This document shows positions 35,422-44,761 of a DNA stretch of 64,000 bases, piece by piece. The stretch covers positions 124,001 through 188,000 of the forward strand of contig NZ_JAHNZO010000010.1 of NCBI RefSeq assembly GCF_018998565.1. The letters are read 5' to 3'. Both the position numbers and the translations under genes were made by a program. A model generated the notes under the pieces. That model saw only the letters and a program-made list of their open reading frames with translations. It did not search any database and was not told where the DNA came from. Within the stretch, counting starts at the first letter, position 1, and each line of letters opens with the position of its first letter. Source of the DNA: Paenibacillus oleatilyticus. Lineage in GTDB: Bacteria; Bacillota; Bacilli; Paenibacillales; NBRC-103111.

Positions 35422-36272
35422 TGGCGGCGCCTGCGCATAAAATGACATGGCTGAAGCTGTTTTATTACGTCTTCCTGACGGGCTTGGGCCTCGTGATGGT
35501 GTATCCGCTCATTTGGCTGCTGTTCGCCTCGTTTAAATCCAATTCGGAAATCTTCGGCAGTATTCATTTGCTGCCTAAAGAATATGTCTGGGATTCGTTC
35601 CGCAAGGGCTGGGAAGGGAGCGGGCAGTATACGTTCGGCACTTTTTTTCTCAACACGTTCATCCTGGTCATACCGACCGTCGTATTTACCGTCGGCTCCA
35701 GTCTGCTCGTGGCCTACGGATTTGCCAGATTCACGTTTCCGCTCAAAAAATTGTTTTTCGCTTTGATGATCTCGACGCTCTTCCTGCCAGCAGCGGTCAC
35801 CATGATTCCGAGATTCATACTCTTCGGCCAGCTTGGCTGGTTGAACAGCTATTACCCGTTTATCGTGCCGGCTCTGTGCGGCGGCGGTCCGTTTTTTATT
35901 TTTCTGCTGATCCAGTTCCTGAGAGGGCTGCCGAAGGAGCTCGACGAGTCGGCGAAAATGGACGGCGGCCATTCGTTCACCATTCTGATCCGAATTTTAC
36001 TCCCGCTCTCCAAGGCGGCGCTTTTCTCGGTGGGCATTTTCCAGTTTATATGGACATGGAACGATTTTTTCGGCCAGCTCATTTATATCAACAGCGTAAA
36101 AAAATTCACCATCTCGCTGGCCTTGAGAATGTCTCTCGATGTTGCGGCTTCCGTGGAATGGAACCGGATTCTGGCCATGTCTTTGGCGGCGATGATTCCC
36201 AGTGTGCTGCTGTATTTCTTCGCGCAAAAATATTTTGTCGAAGGCATTGCGACGACCGGATTGAAGGGATAG
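35421..36272 (+). CDS. Sugar ABC transporter permease (UgpE/MalG-like)
   Basis: A 283-residue partner permease with the EAA-type loop ELDESAKMDGGHSFTILIRILLPLSK and six helices; MVYPLIWLLFASFKSNSEIF marks the usual N-terminal helix. The pair forms the membrane channel for the lipoprotein at 33133. The start overlaps the preceding stop, implying translational coupling. The secreted glycosidase-like gene follows after 18 bp, so substrate breakdown and uptake are probably expressed together. Confidence 0.92.
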   Translation: MAAPAHKMTWLKLFYYVFLTGLGLVMVYPLIWLLFASFKSNSEIFGSIHLLPKEYVWDSFRKGWEGSGQYTFGTFFLNTFILVIPTVVFTVGSSLLVAYGFARFTFPLKKLFFALMISTLFLPAAVTMIPRFILFGQLGWLNSYYPFIVPALCGGGPFFIFLLIQFLRGLPKELDESAKMDGGHSFTILIRILLPLSKAALFSVGIFQFIWTWNDFFGQLIYINSVKKFTISLALRMSLDVAASVEWNRILAMSLAAMIPSVLLYFFAQKYFVEGIATTGLKG

Positions 36273-36290
36273 TTAACGGGGAGGTAACGT

Positions 36291-39008
36291 ATGAAAAACA
36301 AAGGAATGGTTAGCCTTGTTCTGATATTAGCGTTACTAACAACGATGATGCCGGCCGCCATGGTGTTTGGGGAAAGCACGCCGGATATCGCAGGAGCACG
36401 CGCGGATACGGAAGCGCCCACAGCGCCGACGAGCCTCAGAGCCGGAGAGATTACCGATACGGCCGCTGTCCTGAACTGGAACGCATCCAAAGATAACGAA
36501 GGCGTGATGCAGTATGAGATCAGCTATGGGACGAAGGCATTACTGACCGAGAACACGAATGTGACGATTCCGGGTTTGCTGCAGGATACCTCTTATGCGT
36601 TTCAGGTCAAAGCCAGAGATGCGGCCGGTAACCAGTCGGCGGCGGCTTCGCTAAACCTGGCGACCAAGCGCAGCCAGAACGATCATGCCATGTCGGATTG
36701 GCAGGAATTGCAGGGTCTCGCTCCCTCCCGCATGACGGGCGTTTATACCAAATTGCCCGGCGGTTTTAAAGGGTATGCGGACGGTCCGCTGCTGGGAAAT
36801 GGCGATGTCGGCACCGTGTCGGGCGGTACGGCCGATTCGCAGACGATTTATATCGATAAAAACGATTTTTGGATGAAAAGCAGCAAATTGACGGTCGGCG
36901 GAGTGACGATAACCAATAAAGCGCACGGCGCGAGTTCCGCCCCGTCCTATCGTTATGAGCAGGATATGTTGAATGCGGAAGTAAGAGCGGACGTGACCTT
37001 GAAAAATGTGCAGCTCAAAATGAAAACGTGGGTCGATGCGAACAGCAATTTGGTAATAACCGAACTTCGAACGCAAGCTGCGGCACCCGTTCCGTTAACG
37101 GTTGACGTATGGGTTCCGGAAGCGGCCGACAAGCCGTTTAAGTCGGGAACGGATGCCGCCCGCGGCGTGTTATGGGCGGCTCGCGAAAGCTCCGCGAACC
37201 AAGCGGCGAAGGAGTGGATGTCCAGAGCGGTATTGGCCACGCGACTGCTCGGAGCGCCGCTTACGGACTTCCGTTCGTCCGGCGGCAGGGCGCAAGCCGA
37301 TTTTATTTTGCAGCCGAATACGACCGTAACGCTTGTGACGCAAGTTAGCGGCGGGGGCGGAGAAAATCCGGACGTTCCCCCAGTGGCGAGCTACTTGAAA
37401 TTAGCTCAAGCCAGGGTCATGGGAACGACGCCGGCAACGATTGCCGCGCAGCATGAAGCGCACCTGGCATGGTGGAAAAACTTCTGGCTCAAGTCGTATG
37501 CGAGTACGAACGACGAGTGGTTCGACAAATATTATTTTGGAGCTTTGTATGCGCTGGCCGCGAGCAACCGGACGGGCAAAGCAGCCCCGGGCATTTTTGG
37601 CAGCTGGGTGACGAACGATTCGCCGGGGTGGGGGGCGCGGTACTTTTTGAACTATAACTTCGAGAACCCGTACTGGGGCGTGTTTTCCAGCAACCGGCCC
37701 GAGCTGGCGGACGCCTATTTCGATCAGGTGCTGGGCTATATGCCATATGGGATCAACCGCACGCATGAAGCGGGATACCGCGGCTTCTCGACAACCCGGT
37801 CGTTAGCGCGGCCCTACGGCCCGGCGACGGTCGGATGGGACCCGGCCCGCATTCCGGCAAGTCCGGTCGCTCCCGAGAAAACCAGATCCAAGCTGAACGA
37901 CCAATTGATGCTGGGAGCGTATTTGGCTACAAACTTCATCAACCATTATACGTACACGAAAGATAAGGAGTTTTTGCGAAACAAGGCTTATCCGTACCTC
38001 CTCTCGCTTGCCGATTTCTGGGAAGATTACTTGGTGATGGAGAACGGCAAATATGTCATCAAGGACAGCGCGCCGCGTGAGGCGAACGAGCACGACGACA
38101 ACTCCATTCTGGACATCGCCATGGTCAAATTTTTGATGAAGGGACTCATTTCGGCAAGCCGGGATTTGGATGTCGATGCCGCCCGGCGCGCCAAATGGCA
38201 GGATATCATTGACAAATTAGCCGAGTATCCGACGTTCGTATACCCCGTAACCGGAAAAGAAGTGTTCAAAGAGTCCGATTCCTATATCGACAGCAAGACT
38301 GGCAAACGGATTGTCAATCCGGGACGGCCGTTTATCGGAGGGACGAATGTGAAGGGGCCTTGGCATGCCGTGATGACGGGCTTGTTCTGGCCGAGCGATG
38401 AGATTAATTTGAGCACGACTTCGCGTTTGAAGCAGATCGCGCTGAATACGCTTGAGGCGTACGGTTCCTGGGAACAGACGAACTCGTTCGCCATGCAATT
38501 TCCGGCGGCGGTGCGGATCGGCTACGATGTGGACGAAGTGTTAACCAATTTCAAAAAAATCATCAGCTCCAGCAAAAGCGGCTCCTTGCTGATGCGCAAC
38601 AACCTGACGGTGTACCAAAAAGGCGGCGGCATCGAGACATCCGGCAGCGTAGAAACGATTAACGCCCTCATGCTGCAAAGCTATTTCGACGAGAGCAGAG
38701 GAAAAGACGTGATCCATCTGTTCCCCATGCTCCCGAAACATAAGTATCCGGAAGCGCATTTCAGACAGCTGCGGGCCAGAGGCGCGTTCGTGGTGTCGAG
38801 CGGTCTGCATGGAGGGGCGATCGTCGATGTGAGACTGACCAGCGAAAAAGGAGGTCCCGTTCATATTGTGAATCCATTCGGCGCCGGTCAAGTACAGGTG
38901 GTGAAAATAGACGGGGAGAGCGAGGCGCCCGTTAGGGTTGACCAGGCTCAGGGACTGATCACGTTCCAAACCGAGGCAGGTGCGACTTACAAGCTGCGTG
39001 CGAATTAA
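36291..39008 (+). CDS. Secreted FN3-containing (alpha/alpha)6 glycosidase-like protein
   Basis: A 905-residue exported protein: signal peptide (1-24), FN3 (about 36-124), then a beta-sandwich opening KGYADGPLLGNGDVGTV and a long helical region with DEWFDKYYFGALYALAAS, SDEINLSTTSRL and the C-terminal phrase FRQLRARGAFVVSSG. This plan (N-terminal beta-sandwich, (alpha/alpha)6 barrel, small beta tail) is that of GH95 and relatives. The GH95 motif HRHFSHL found in the gene at 48298 is not visible here, so I call it only GH95-like. As last gene of the ABC operon it probably trims the imported glycan outside the cell. A terminator-like hairpin follows. Confidence 0.72.
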   Translation: MKNKGMVSLVLILALLTTMMPAAMVFGESTPDIAGARADTEAPTAPTSLRAGEITDTAAVLNWNASKDNEGVMQYEISYGTKALLTENTNVTIPGLLQDTSYAFQVKARDAAGNQSAAASLNLATKRSQNDHAMSDWQELQGLAPSRMTGVYTKLPGGFKGYADGPLLGNGDVGTVSGGTADSQTIYIDKNDFWMKSSKLTVGGVTITNKAHGASSAPSYRYEQDMLNAEVRADVTLKNVQLKMKTWVDANSNLVITELRTQAAAPVPLTVDVWVPEAADKPFKSGTDAARGVLWAARESSANQAAKEWMSRAVLATRLLGAPLTDFRSSGGRAQADFILQPNTTVTLVTQVSGGGGENPDVPPVASYLKLAQARVMGTTPATIAAQHEAHLAWWKNFWLKSYASTNDEWFDKYYFGALYALAASNRTGKAAPGIFGSWVTNDSPGWGARYFLNYNFENPYWGVFSSNRPELADAYFDQVLGYMPYGINRTHEAGYRGFSTTRSLARPYGPATVGWDPARIPASPVAPEKTRSKLNDQLMLGAYLATNFINHYTYTKDKEFLRNKAYPYLLSLADFWEDYLVMENGKYVIKDSAPREANEHDDNSILDIAMVKFLMKGLISASRDLDVDAARRAKWQDIIDKLAEYPTFVYPVTGKEVFKESDSYIDSKTGKRIVNPGRPFIGGTNVKGPWHAVMTGLFWPSDEINLSTTSRLKQIALNTLEAYGSWEQTNSFAMQFPAAVRIGYDVDEVLTNFKKIISSSKSGSLLMRNNLTVYQKGGGIETSGSVETINALMLQSYFDESRGKDVIHLFPMLPKHKYPEAHFRQLRARGAFVVSSGLHGGAIVDVRLTSEKGGPVHIVNPFGAGQVQVVKIDGESEAPVRVDQAQGLITFQTEAGATYKLRAN

Positions 39009-39019
39009 AGGAATGAGCG

Positions 39020-39036
39020 AGCCCCCTTCGAGGGGG
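39020..39036 (+). terminator. Terminator-like hairpin, left copy flanking repeat element 1
   Basis: AGCCCCCTTCGAGGGGG lies 12 bp after the glycosidase-like stop, followed only by TTTGC. It is nearly identical to the hairpin at 39257-39274 on the far side of the repeat element. Confidence 0.7.
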
Positions 39037-39043
39037 TTTGCGA

Positions 39044-39250
39044 GTGTTAAGAAAGTGGTCAATTGAGATAATAGAGGTTACGAGGGGGTGGGGTATCCAT
39101 TTCCGACCACTGTTGTCATCGGGAAATTTTGATTGGAAGCCGCTTGTTAGCGGAAATTTCCCGAAGACAAAGGCGGCCGCTATCGCTTCTCCAATGGATA
39201 CCCCACCTCCGTATGTATCTCTATTTTTGTGAACGGCCACTTTCTCAACA
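39044..39250. repeat. Long-hairpin repeat element, copy 1 (207 bp)
   Basis: Ends GTGTTAAGAAAGTGG (39044-39058) and CCACTTTCTCAACA (39237-39250) are inverted repeats. Inside, GGTGGGGTATCCATT pairs with AATGGATACCCCACC, then TTGTCATCGGGAAATTT (39113-39129) pairs with AAATTTCCCGAAGACAA (39154-39170) around a CCGCT/AGCGG tip. No coding sequence is supported. Copy 2 at 58482 is the same length and clearly homologous. Confidence 0.88.
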
Positions 39251-39256
39251 AGCTTA

Positions 39257-39280
39257 AGCCCCCTTCGTGGGGCTTTTTTA
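39257..39280 (+). terminator. Intrinsic terminator, right copy flanking repeat element 1
   Basis: AGCCCCCTTCGTGGGGCT followed by TTTTTT is a proper terminator. It matches the left hairpin at 39020 at 15 of the first 17 bases, so it may be its duplicate. The next 97 bp up to the MFS gene are AT-rich and probably hold its promoter. Confidence 0.8.
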
Positions 39281-39377
39281 GTAAGTAAAGTTTTTTCTAT
39301 ACAAAGTAATGGGGTTATTGTATATTTAGGATAATAATGGATCAAATTCCATTGAAACCATTCCTTTATGGAGGTGT

Positions 39378-40799
39378 ATGAGCACAACAAACTCAATTTT
39401 TGACGTGAAGTACAGGGCTCTGACGATCGGTATTATTTTGGTCCTTACGACCGTAGCCTTCGAAGGGCTGGCTATTACGACGATTGCCCCTAATCTGGCA
39501 CAAAGCTTACAGGGCATCCATCTCTACGGCTGGATCTTCAGCGCCTTTTTGTTATCGCAAATTGTAGGCACCACCGTCATGGGACAGCAGATTGACAAGC
39601 GCGGCGTTTTCAAATCCATTCTTGCGTCTTTCGGTATTTTTGTTCTCGGCATCGTTATTGCGGCGGTGTCATTCAATATGCACATGCTTATCGTTGGAAG
39701 AGCCTTTCAAGGCTTTGGGGCAGGCGCTCTCATCACATGTGTCTACACCAGCGTTACACTTAGCTATCCCGATGCCCTTCGAACGAAAATTTTAGCTGCA
39801 TTCTCCATGGCCTTTGTTCTGCCCTCATTAATCGGTCCCTATGTGGCAGGACTTATAGCTGCATATATTTCTTGGAGATTTGTTTTCTGGATTGTTCTGC
39901 CTTTGATTGTGCTGGCGTTAAGCTTAACGTTTCGTTCCTTTCGAAATCTGCAAAACCTGCAAGCTCAACTGACATCGGCCCCAAAAGACAGTTCTAAAGA
40001 AATGCACGCCATCGTACTGGCCATTGGAACAGGATTGCTGTTAACCGGGCTGGGAACGATTTCCGATTGGAAGGGTGTTGTACTTTCTATTGTTGGCGGG
40101 TTCGTCATGATTCCCTCCTTGCGAAAGCTGCTGCCCCAAGGCACCTTTTCGGTAAAAAGAGGCTTGCCTGCGACGATGGCTTCCAGAGGGCTGTATGTGG
40201 CCTGCTACTTTGCTACGGAGAGCTTCGTTATTTTGGCTCTAACCGAAGTGAAAGGCTTCTCGGAAGAGCTTGCGGGTCTGATTGTGGCCGCAGGAGCCTT
40301 AAGCTGGTCCGCCGCAGCGTGGCTGCAATCCAAGCTCGATGAACGAGATCGCGGTCATGGCAGAAAAAGCCGGGTTATTCTCGGTATAGGGATTATGATC
40401 GTCGGCGTAACGCTTGTGATAACAGCCATCGTCTATTCAGGCGGTGGGGTTAGCCTCGTTCTGCTTTCGCAAATCATTACGGGGTTCGGCGTAGGATTGG
40501 CGAATCCGACCACCGGAGCGATTGCATTACAGCAGGCCCAGGCCGGGAAGGAAGGAGAGATATCCGCAACGCTTCAATTCGTTGATTCGTTCAGTATCGG
40601 ATTGAGCATCGGAGTAAGCGGCGCCCTGATCGCCCTGAGCGAGACGTTACAATGGGGGATATTTACCGGCGTTATGATGGCGTTGGCTCTCCAGTTAGGT
40701 TTCGTGCTTTTAAGTTTAGTTATATCCTTTAGGATTACAACCCGGGTTCAAGAAAGCCCTCACCCGCTTAACGAGACGGAGACAAAGCTTCCAATGTAA
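39378..40799 (+). CDS. MFS transporter (DHA2-like drug efflux)
   Basis: A 473-residue protein with about 12-14 membrane helices. Motif A-like DKRGVFKS follows helix 2, and GRAFQGFGAGALITCVYTSV and SFAMAFVLPSLIGPYVAGLIAAYISWRFVF-type sequence (motif C region) mark a drug:proton antiporter. Late helices include IITGFGVGLANPTTGAIALQQA. It probably expels a toxic compound with proton motive force. ATG at 39378 follows TGGAGGTG. A glycosyltransferase of the macrolide-inactivating type lies 54 bp downstream, so the two may be a resistance pair. Confidence 0.87.
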   Translation: MSTTNSIFDVKYRALTIGIILVLTTVAFEGLAITTIAPNLAQSLQGIHLYGWIFSAFLLSQIVGTTVMGQQIDKRGVFKSILASFGIFVLGIVIAAVSFNMHMLIVGRAFQGFGAGALITCVYTSVTLSYPDALRTKILAAFSMAFVLPSLIGPYVAGLIAAYISWRFVFWIVLPLIVLALSLTFRSFRNLQNLQAQLTSAPKDSSKEMHAIVLAIGTGLLLTGLGTISDWKGVVLSIVGGFVMIPSLRKLLPQGTFSVKRGLPATMASRGLYVACYFATESFVILALTEVKGFSEELAGLIVAAGALSWSAAAWLQSKLDERDRGHGRKSRVILGIGIMIVGVTLVITAIVYSGGGVSLVLLSQIITGFGVGLANPTTGAIALQQAQAGKEGEISATLQFVDSFSIGLSIGVSGALIALSETLQWGIFTGVMMALALQLGFVLLSLVISFRITTRVQESPHPLNETETKLPM

Positions 40800-40853
40800 T
40801 AACGGCTTCATTGCAGTATGCGAGGAGACTCATACGATTTGGAGGTATAGAAA

Positions 40854-42071
40854 ATGGCTCGTGTGTTGGTTGTCATCACTCCGGCGGAAGGTCACGTGAA
40901 TCCGTCGCTGGGATTGGTCAAGCAGTTGACGGACAACGGCGAGGAAGTTGTCTATGTTTGCACGGAGGAGTATCGCGCCAGAATTGAACAAACCGGAGCG
41001 CAGTTGCGGACGTATCCTTTTCTCGAAGACGCTTTTTCCCATGATCCGGTATTAAAGCCCGCGGAGTACAAGCATCCTTACCAGTTCGTCTACATGATGG
41101 TCGGCGGGATTATTCGGAAGATCGTTCCGGAAGTTCTGCGGGTTACGGCAAATGAAACGTTCGATTATTTGATTTTCGACTCCTTGATGGGCTGGGGAGG
41201 CACGATCATTGCAGAAAAGCTGGGCATCCCTGCGGTATGCTCGATCGCTTCCTTTGCTTTCGTAGAGCCTTTGGGGGCTGACCAAGGCTTGGATGAGAAC
41301 CGTAAGAACGTCAAGGAACTGTATGAGGCCACGATGAAGCTGACGCGGCAACTGGCCGATGAATTTCAAGTGCGTACCCCGGCTATGGACGAGATTGCCA
41401 GACATGCGGGGCGTTTAAAGCTCGTTTATACAAGCCGCTATTTTCAACCGCAAGCGGAAAAGCTGGACGATAGCTTTATTTTTGCCGGTCCTTCGATCGT
41501 ACCGCGTCAGGATGCTCCGTCTTTCCCGTTCGAACAGCTGCGCGCCCGACATCGACAGACGGTTTACATCGCGATGGGCACCATCTTGAATAAAGATTTG
41601 GATTTTTACAAGCTTTGCTTCGACGCATTTCAGGATTTACCGGTGACGTTCGTTTTATCTTCAGGCAAAACTACGGATATGACACCGTTGAAGGATCAGA
41701 TTCCCGCCAATTTTATTGTAAAGCCCTACGTTCCACAGCTGGAAATGCTGCAGCATGCAGACGCGTTTATTACCCATGCGGGCATGAACAGCACAAGTGA
41801 AGCCTTGTATTACGATGTGCCTCTGGTGATGATTCCGCTAACCTCGGATCAGCCTCTTGTCGCGAAGCGGGTGGAGGAGCTGGGAGCGGGCATTGCTTTG
41901 GATAAAAATAACCTTACCCCCGCTGCTTTAAGAGCTGCTTTGGCAGAAGTGCTGAGCAATCCCGCGTATAAGCAGCAGGCTCATGTCATCGGCGAATCTT
42001 TACGCGAGGCCGGCGGCTATGAGCGGGCAGCCGATGCCATAACGAACTATTTTGCCACTATCAATAGATAA
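40854..42071 (+). CDS. MGT-family UDP-glycosyltransferase (OleD/YjiC-like)
   Basis: A 405-residue GT-B, GT1-type enzyme. The N-terminus RVLVVITPAEGHVNPSLGLVKQL is the acceptor-side opening of macrolide-type glycosyltransferases, and the C-terminal sugar-nucleotide motif is FITHAGMNSTSEALYYDVPLVMIPLTSDQPLVAKRVEE, close to the HxGxxSxxE signature. Such enzymes transfer a UDP-sugar to macrolides, flavonoids or other small acceptors. ATG at 40854 follows TTTGGAGG. A strong hairpin ends the unit at 42078. Confidence 0.9.
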   Translation: MARVLVVITPAEGHVNPSLGLVKQLTDNGEEVVYVCTEEYRARIEQTGAQLRTYPFLEDAFSHDPVLKPAEYKHPYQFVYMMVGGIIRKIVPEVLRVTANETFDYLIFDSLMGWGGTIIAEKLGIPAVCSIASFAFVEPLGADQGLDENRKNVKELYEATMKLTRQLADEFQVRTPAMDEIARHAGRLKLVYTSRYFQPQAEKLDDSFIFAGPSIVPRQDAPSFPFEQLRARHRQTVYIAMGTILNKDLDFYKLCFDAFQDLPVTFVLSSGKTTDMTPLKDQIPANFIVKPYVPQLEMLQHADAFITHAGMNSTSEALYYDVPLVMIPLTSDQPLVAKRVEELGAGIALDKNNLTPAALRAALAEVLSNPAYKQQAHVIGESLREAGGYERAADAITNYFATINR

Positions 42072-42077
42072 AGTAAG

Positions 42078-42111
42078 GTCCGCTGGTCCGCTTCACGGGC
42101 GGACAGCGGAC
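42078..42111 (+). terminator. Hairpin after the glycosyltransferase gene
   Basis: GTCCGCTGGTCCGC pairs with GCGGACAGCGGAC in a very stable stem, but no T-run follows. It ends the gene either by another mechanism or as an mRNA-stabilising hairpin. Confidence 0.6.
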
Positions 42112-42153
42112 AAAGTCTGCGGCTTGCCAATAAGGAATAAAGCAAGAAGAGGC

Positions 42154-42181
42154 TTTTCACCCGTATCGTTTCCTGTATAAT
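42154..42181 (+). promoter_or_regulatory. Promoter of the membrane AraC regulator
   Basis: A perfect -10, TATAAT (42176-42181), is 16 bp from TTTTCA. Transcription would begin near 42188, just past the first possible ATG (42185), which therefore cannot be the main start codon. Confidence 0.6.
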
Positions 42182-42214
42182 GGAATGAAAGCAGTTACAA
42201 TTGTTGTGGGAGAC

Positions 42215-44545
42215 ATGCGGGGGGCGGGCCAATTGTATCGATTAGGAATTCGGTTTAACAAACATAGCGTGATCGTCACGTGGCTCATTTCCTACATTTC
42301 GGTGCTGCTTGTTCCGATTATGATCAGCGCCATTCTATATGCCGCCACTTGGCATGTGGTGGAATCGGAAATCAACCGCGCCAACGAATCGATGCTCCGG
42401 CAGATGGAGCAGGCGATTGACGGCAATCTGGCAGGGATCGAACGGTTAAGCCTCGAAATTGCGTTGAACCGGCGGGTAGCCGGATTTATCAATGCGCAGC
42501 AGCCGCTTACGGACAGCGACTACTACGATTTGGTCAATATCGCGGGCGATCTGCGGGTGTATCAGGTGGCCAACGATTTTGTCGAGCAGATTTACATTTA
42601 TTACAAAAACAGCGATACGGTGTTGTCGGCCCGGGAACATATCGACAGCCAGGCGCTGTACGGGAGATTGCGCGAGAACGGCGGGACGAGCTACGAGGAA
42701 TGGAAGGCGTTCTTCGACAAGCGGTACATTCAGGAATACGTCCCCGTTACGCTGCGCGGGGATGGCGATCCGGTCAAAGCCGTCATGTACGCCAAATCGG
42801 TCACGCTCGACCATACGGATCAGCCGGGAGCGGTGATAATGTTCGTTATCAAGGATTCGAAGCTATTGGACAATATCGCACCCGCCAATCAAGCTTCGAT
42901 CGCCGTCGTGGATAAGCAGAACCGCTTGGTCGCTTCAATGGGCTTCGACCATAATCCGGCTGCACTGGATTACGACCGTCTCGCGAACAAGCATGGCCTG
43001 TTGTATGAGACGATCTCCGGCAAAGAGGTCGCCGTGTCCTACACGACGTCGGACAGCACGGGCTGGAAATACGTTTCGATGATTCCCGCCGAGCTGTTCG
43101 ACGACAAGATGAAGACGATGAAGCTGCTCATCTATTTGAGCATCGGGCTAAGCCTCGTTATCGGCGGAATCGTGACGTTCTTGTTTTTGCGAAAAAACTA
43201 CAATCCGATCAGCGTGCTGATCCGCAGCCTTTCCGTAAAGTCGGGCATCTCTTTCGACGAAGGGTCGAACGAGTACGGGTACCTGGAGGAGGCGCTCAAT
43301 ACGACGTTTGCCGAGAAGGAGAAGATCGATCAGCGGCTTCGCCGGCATCGCGACGCGATTCGTTCCCATTTATTCCAAAGTCTGCTGAAGGGTCGCCTGG
43401 AGCAGAACGTTCCGGTACACGAGTCGCTCGCCGCCCACGATGTCCGGCTGGCTTCGCCATATTTTGCCGTCCTTCTGTTTCACATCGATCATTACGGCAA
43501 GCTGGATTCATCCGGGTATCCCGATCCCCGGATGGGCAGGCTGCTGCATTTTATCATCATGAACGTGGTGGAGGAAGTGGCCGGCAGCCGCCATCATGCT
43601 TTCACGACGGAAATGGACGATATGCTGGCGTGCATCGTCAATTTCGGGACGGAGCCCGATGAGGAAGAGCTGCGGCGAATCGCGGCACAGGTCAAGACGT
43701 TTCTGCTCGACCATTTCCATATCCGCCTGACGGCAGCGATCAGCGGTATTCATCAAGAGCTGTACGGGATTTCGTGCGCGTATCAGGAAACGCTGGAGGC
43801 GCTGGAATACCGCCTCGTGATGGGGAGCGGGGAAATTATCCGTTACGGCGATCTGCCCGGTTCGGATACGGCGCGTCCGTCCGGCAGCTACTACTACCCT
43901 TTGCATGTGGAGCAGCAATTGATTAATTTCGTCAAGACGGGCGACCACGAGAAATCAAGTGCAATGCTCGACGAAATTATCGGCATGAACGTCTCCGGCG
44001 CGTCCCTGTCCGTACCGCTGGCTAAATGTCTCATGTTTGATATGATCAGCACACTTCTGAAAACGATGGACGAAATCGGCGCGGGAGGCAAGCGGGATTT
44101 CCTCGAGCGGGTCAATCCGGTGGATCGGTTGACCGGCTGTGAAACGATCATGGAGATGCAGGTACAGCTCCGCGAGGTGCTGGGCGAGGTATGCCGCTTG
44201 ATCCAAGACGAGCGCAGTCAGGAGCAAAGCAATCTGCTGAGTCAACAGATCCTCTCTTACATAAAGGATCACTACAACGATGAAAACCTCAACATCTCGA
44301 TGCTCGGCGAAGCGTTCGGGTTGACCCCGTCTTATTTGTCGAAGCAGTTTAAGACTCAGACGGGCAAGGCGCTGCTCGATGTGATCAGCATGACCCGGCT
44401 GGAGGAAGCGAAGCGGCTGCTTCCGGATGCCAAGCTGTCGGTTGCGGAAATTGCCAGGAAGGTCGGATATGCCGACATCAACACGTTCAACCGGATTTTC
44501 AAAAAATTCGAAGGCATTACGCCGGGAAAATACCGAGAGCTCTAA
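42215..44545 (+). CDS. Membrane-anchored AraC-family regulator with extracytoplasmic sensor
   Basis: About 776 residues. A membrane helix (VIVTWLISYISVLLVPIMISAILY) and a second one (MKLLIYLSIGLSLVIGGIVTFLFL) enclose an extracytoplasmic Cache-like domain of about 270 residues. A HAMP-like linker, a helical middle domain and a C-terminal AraC pair follow (LNISMLGEAFGLTPSYLSKQFKTQTG; SVAEIARKVGYADINTFNRIFKKF). This one-component design is common in Paenibacillus next to LplB/YtcP-type importers. Start is uncertain: ATG 42215 is chosen because the promoter at 42154-42181 excludes 42185, with TTG 42233 after a G-rich site as alternative. It likely controls 44762-52540. Confidence 0.87.
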   Translation: MRGAGQLYRLGIRFNKHSVIVTWLISYISVLLVPIMISAILYAATWHVVESEINRANESMLRQMEQAIDGNLAGIERLSLEIALNRRVAGFINAQQPLTDSDYYDLVNIAGDLRVYQVANDFVEQIYIYYKNSDTVLSAREHIDSQALYGRLRENGGTSYEEWKAFFDKRYIQEYVPVTLRGDGDPVKAVMYAKSVTLDHTDQPGAVIMFVIKDSKLLDNIAPANQASIAVVDKQNRLVASMGFDHNPAALDYDRLANKHGLLYETISGKEVAVSYTTSDSTGWKYVSMIPAELFDDKMKTMKLLIYLSIGLSLVIGGIVTFLFLRKNYNPISVLIRSLSVKSGISFDEGSNEYGYLEEALNTTFAEKEKIDQRLRRHRDAIRSHLFQSLLKGRLEQNVPVHESLAAHDVRLASPYFAVLLFHIDHYGKLDSSGYPDPRMGRLLHFIIMNVVEEVAGSRHHAFTTEMDDMLACIVNFGTEPDEEELRRIAAQVKTFLLDHFHIRLTAAISGIHQELYGISCAYQETLEALEYRLVMGSGEIIRYGDLPGSDTARPSGSYYYPLHVEQQLINFVKTGDHEKSSAMLDEIIGMNVSGASLSVPLAKCLMFDMISTLLKTMDEIGAGGKRDFLERVNPVDRLTGCETIMEMQVQLREVLGEVCRLIQDERSQEQSNLLSQQILSYIKDHYNDENLNISMLGEAFGLTPSYLSKQFKTQTGKALLDVISMTRLEEAKRLLPDAKLSVAEIARKVGYADINTFNRIFKKFEGITPGKYREL

Positions 44546-44562
44546 GGTTACCGGCCTCGTCC

Positions 44563-44599
44563 GAAAAAGCCGTTCAAGCATGCTTGCGCGGCTTTTTTC
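44563..44599 (+). terminator. Intrinsic terminator of the regulator gene
   Basis: GAAAAAGCCG pairs with CGGCTTTTTTC, with CAAGCATGCTTG inside. It separates the regulator from the ABC operon. Confidence 0.8.
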
Positions 44600-44761
44600 G
44601 TTTTTTGTATAGGGATTGCGGAAAAGCATGGCGCCATACTGCCGGTTTTAACGGTGGAGTTTCGATTTTGCATATAGCCTTCAAGGTGCGCTTCGTAGCA
44701 TAATGGCCCTAAGGTGCAGCAACCCGGAATGCACACTTTCTCAACTCATAGGGGGATTCGC

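Noticed and set aside
39044-39250. Retron msr/msd, omega-RNA or riboswitch
   Set aside because: No reverse transcriptase, TnpB/IscB or matching aptamer core is nearby. The inverted termini and multi-copy nature fit a mobile repeat better.
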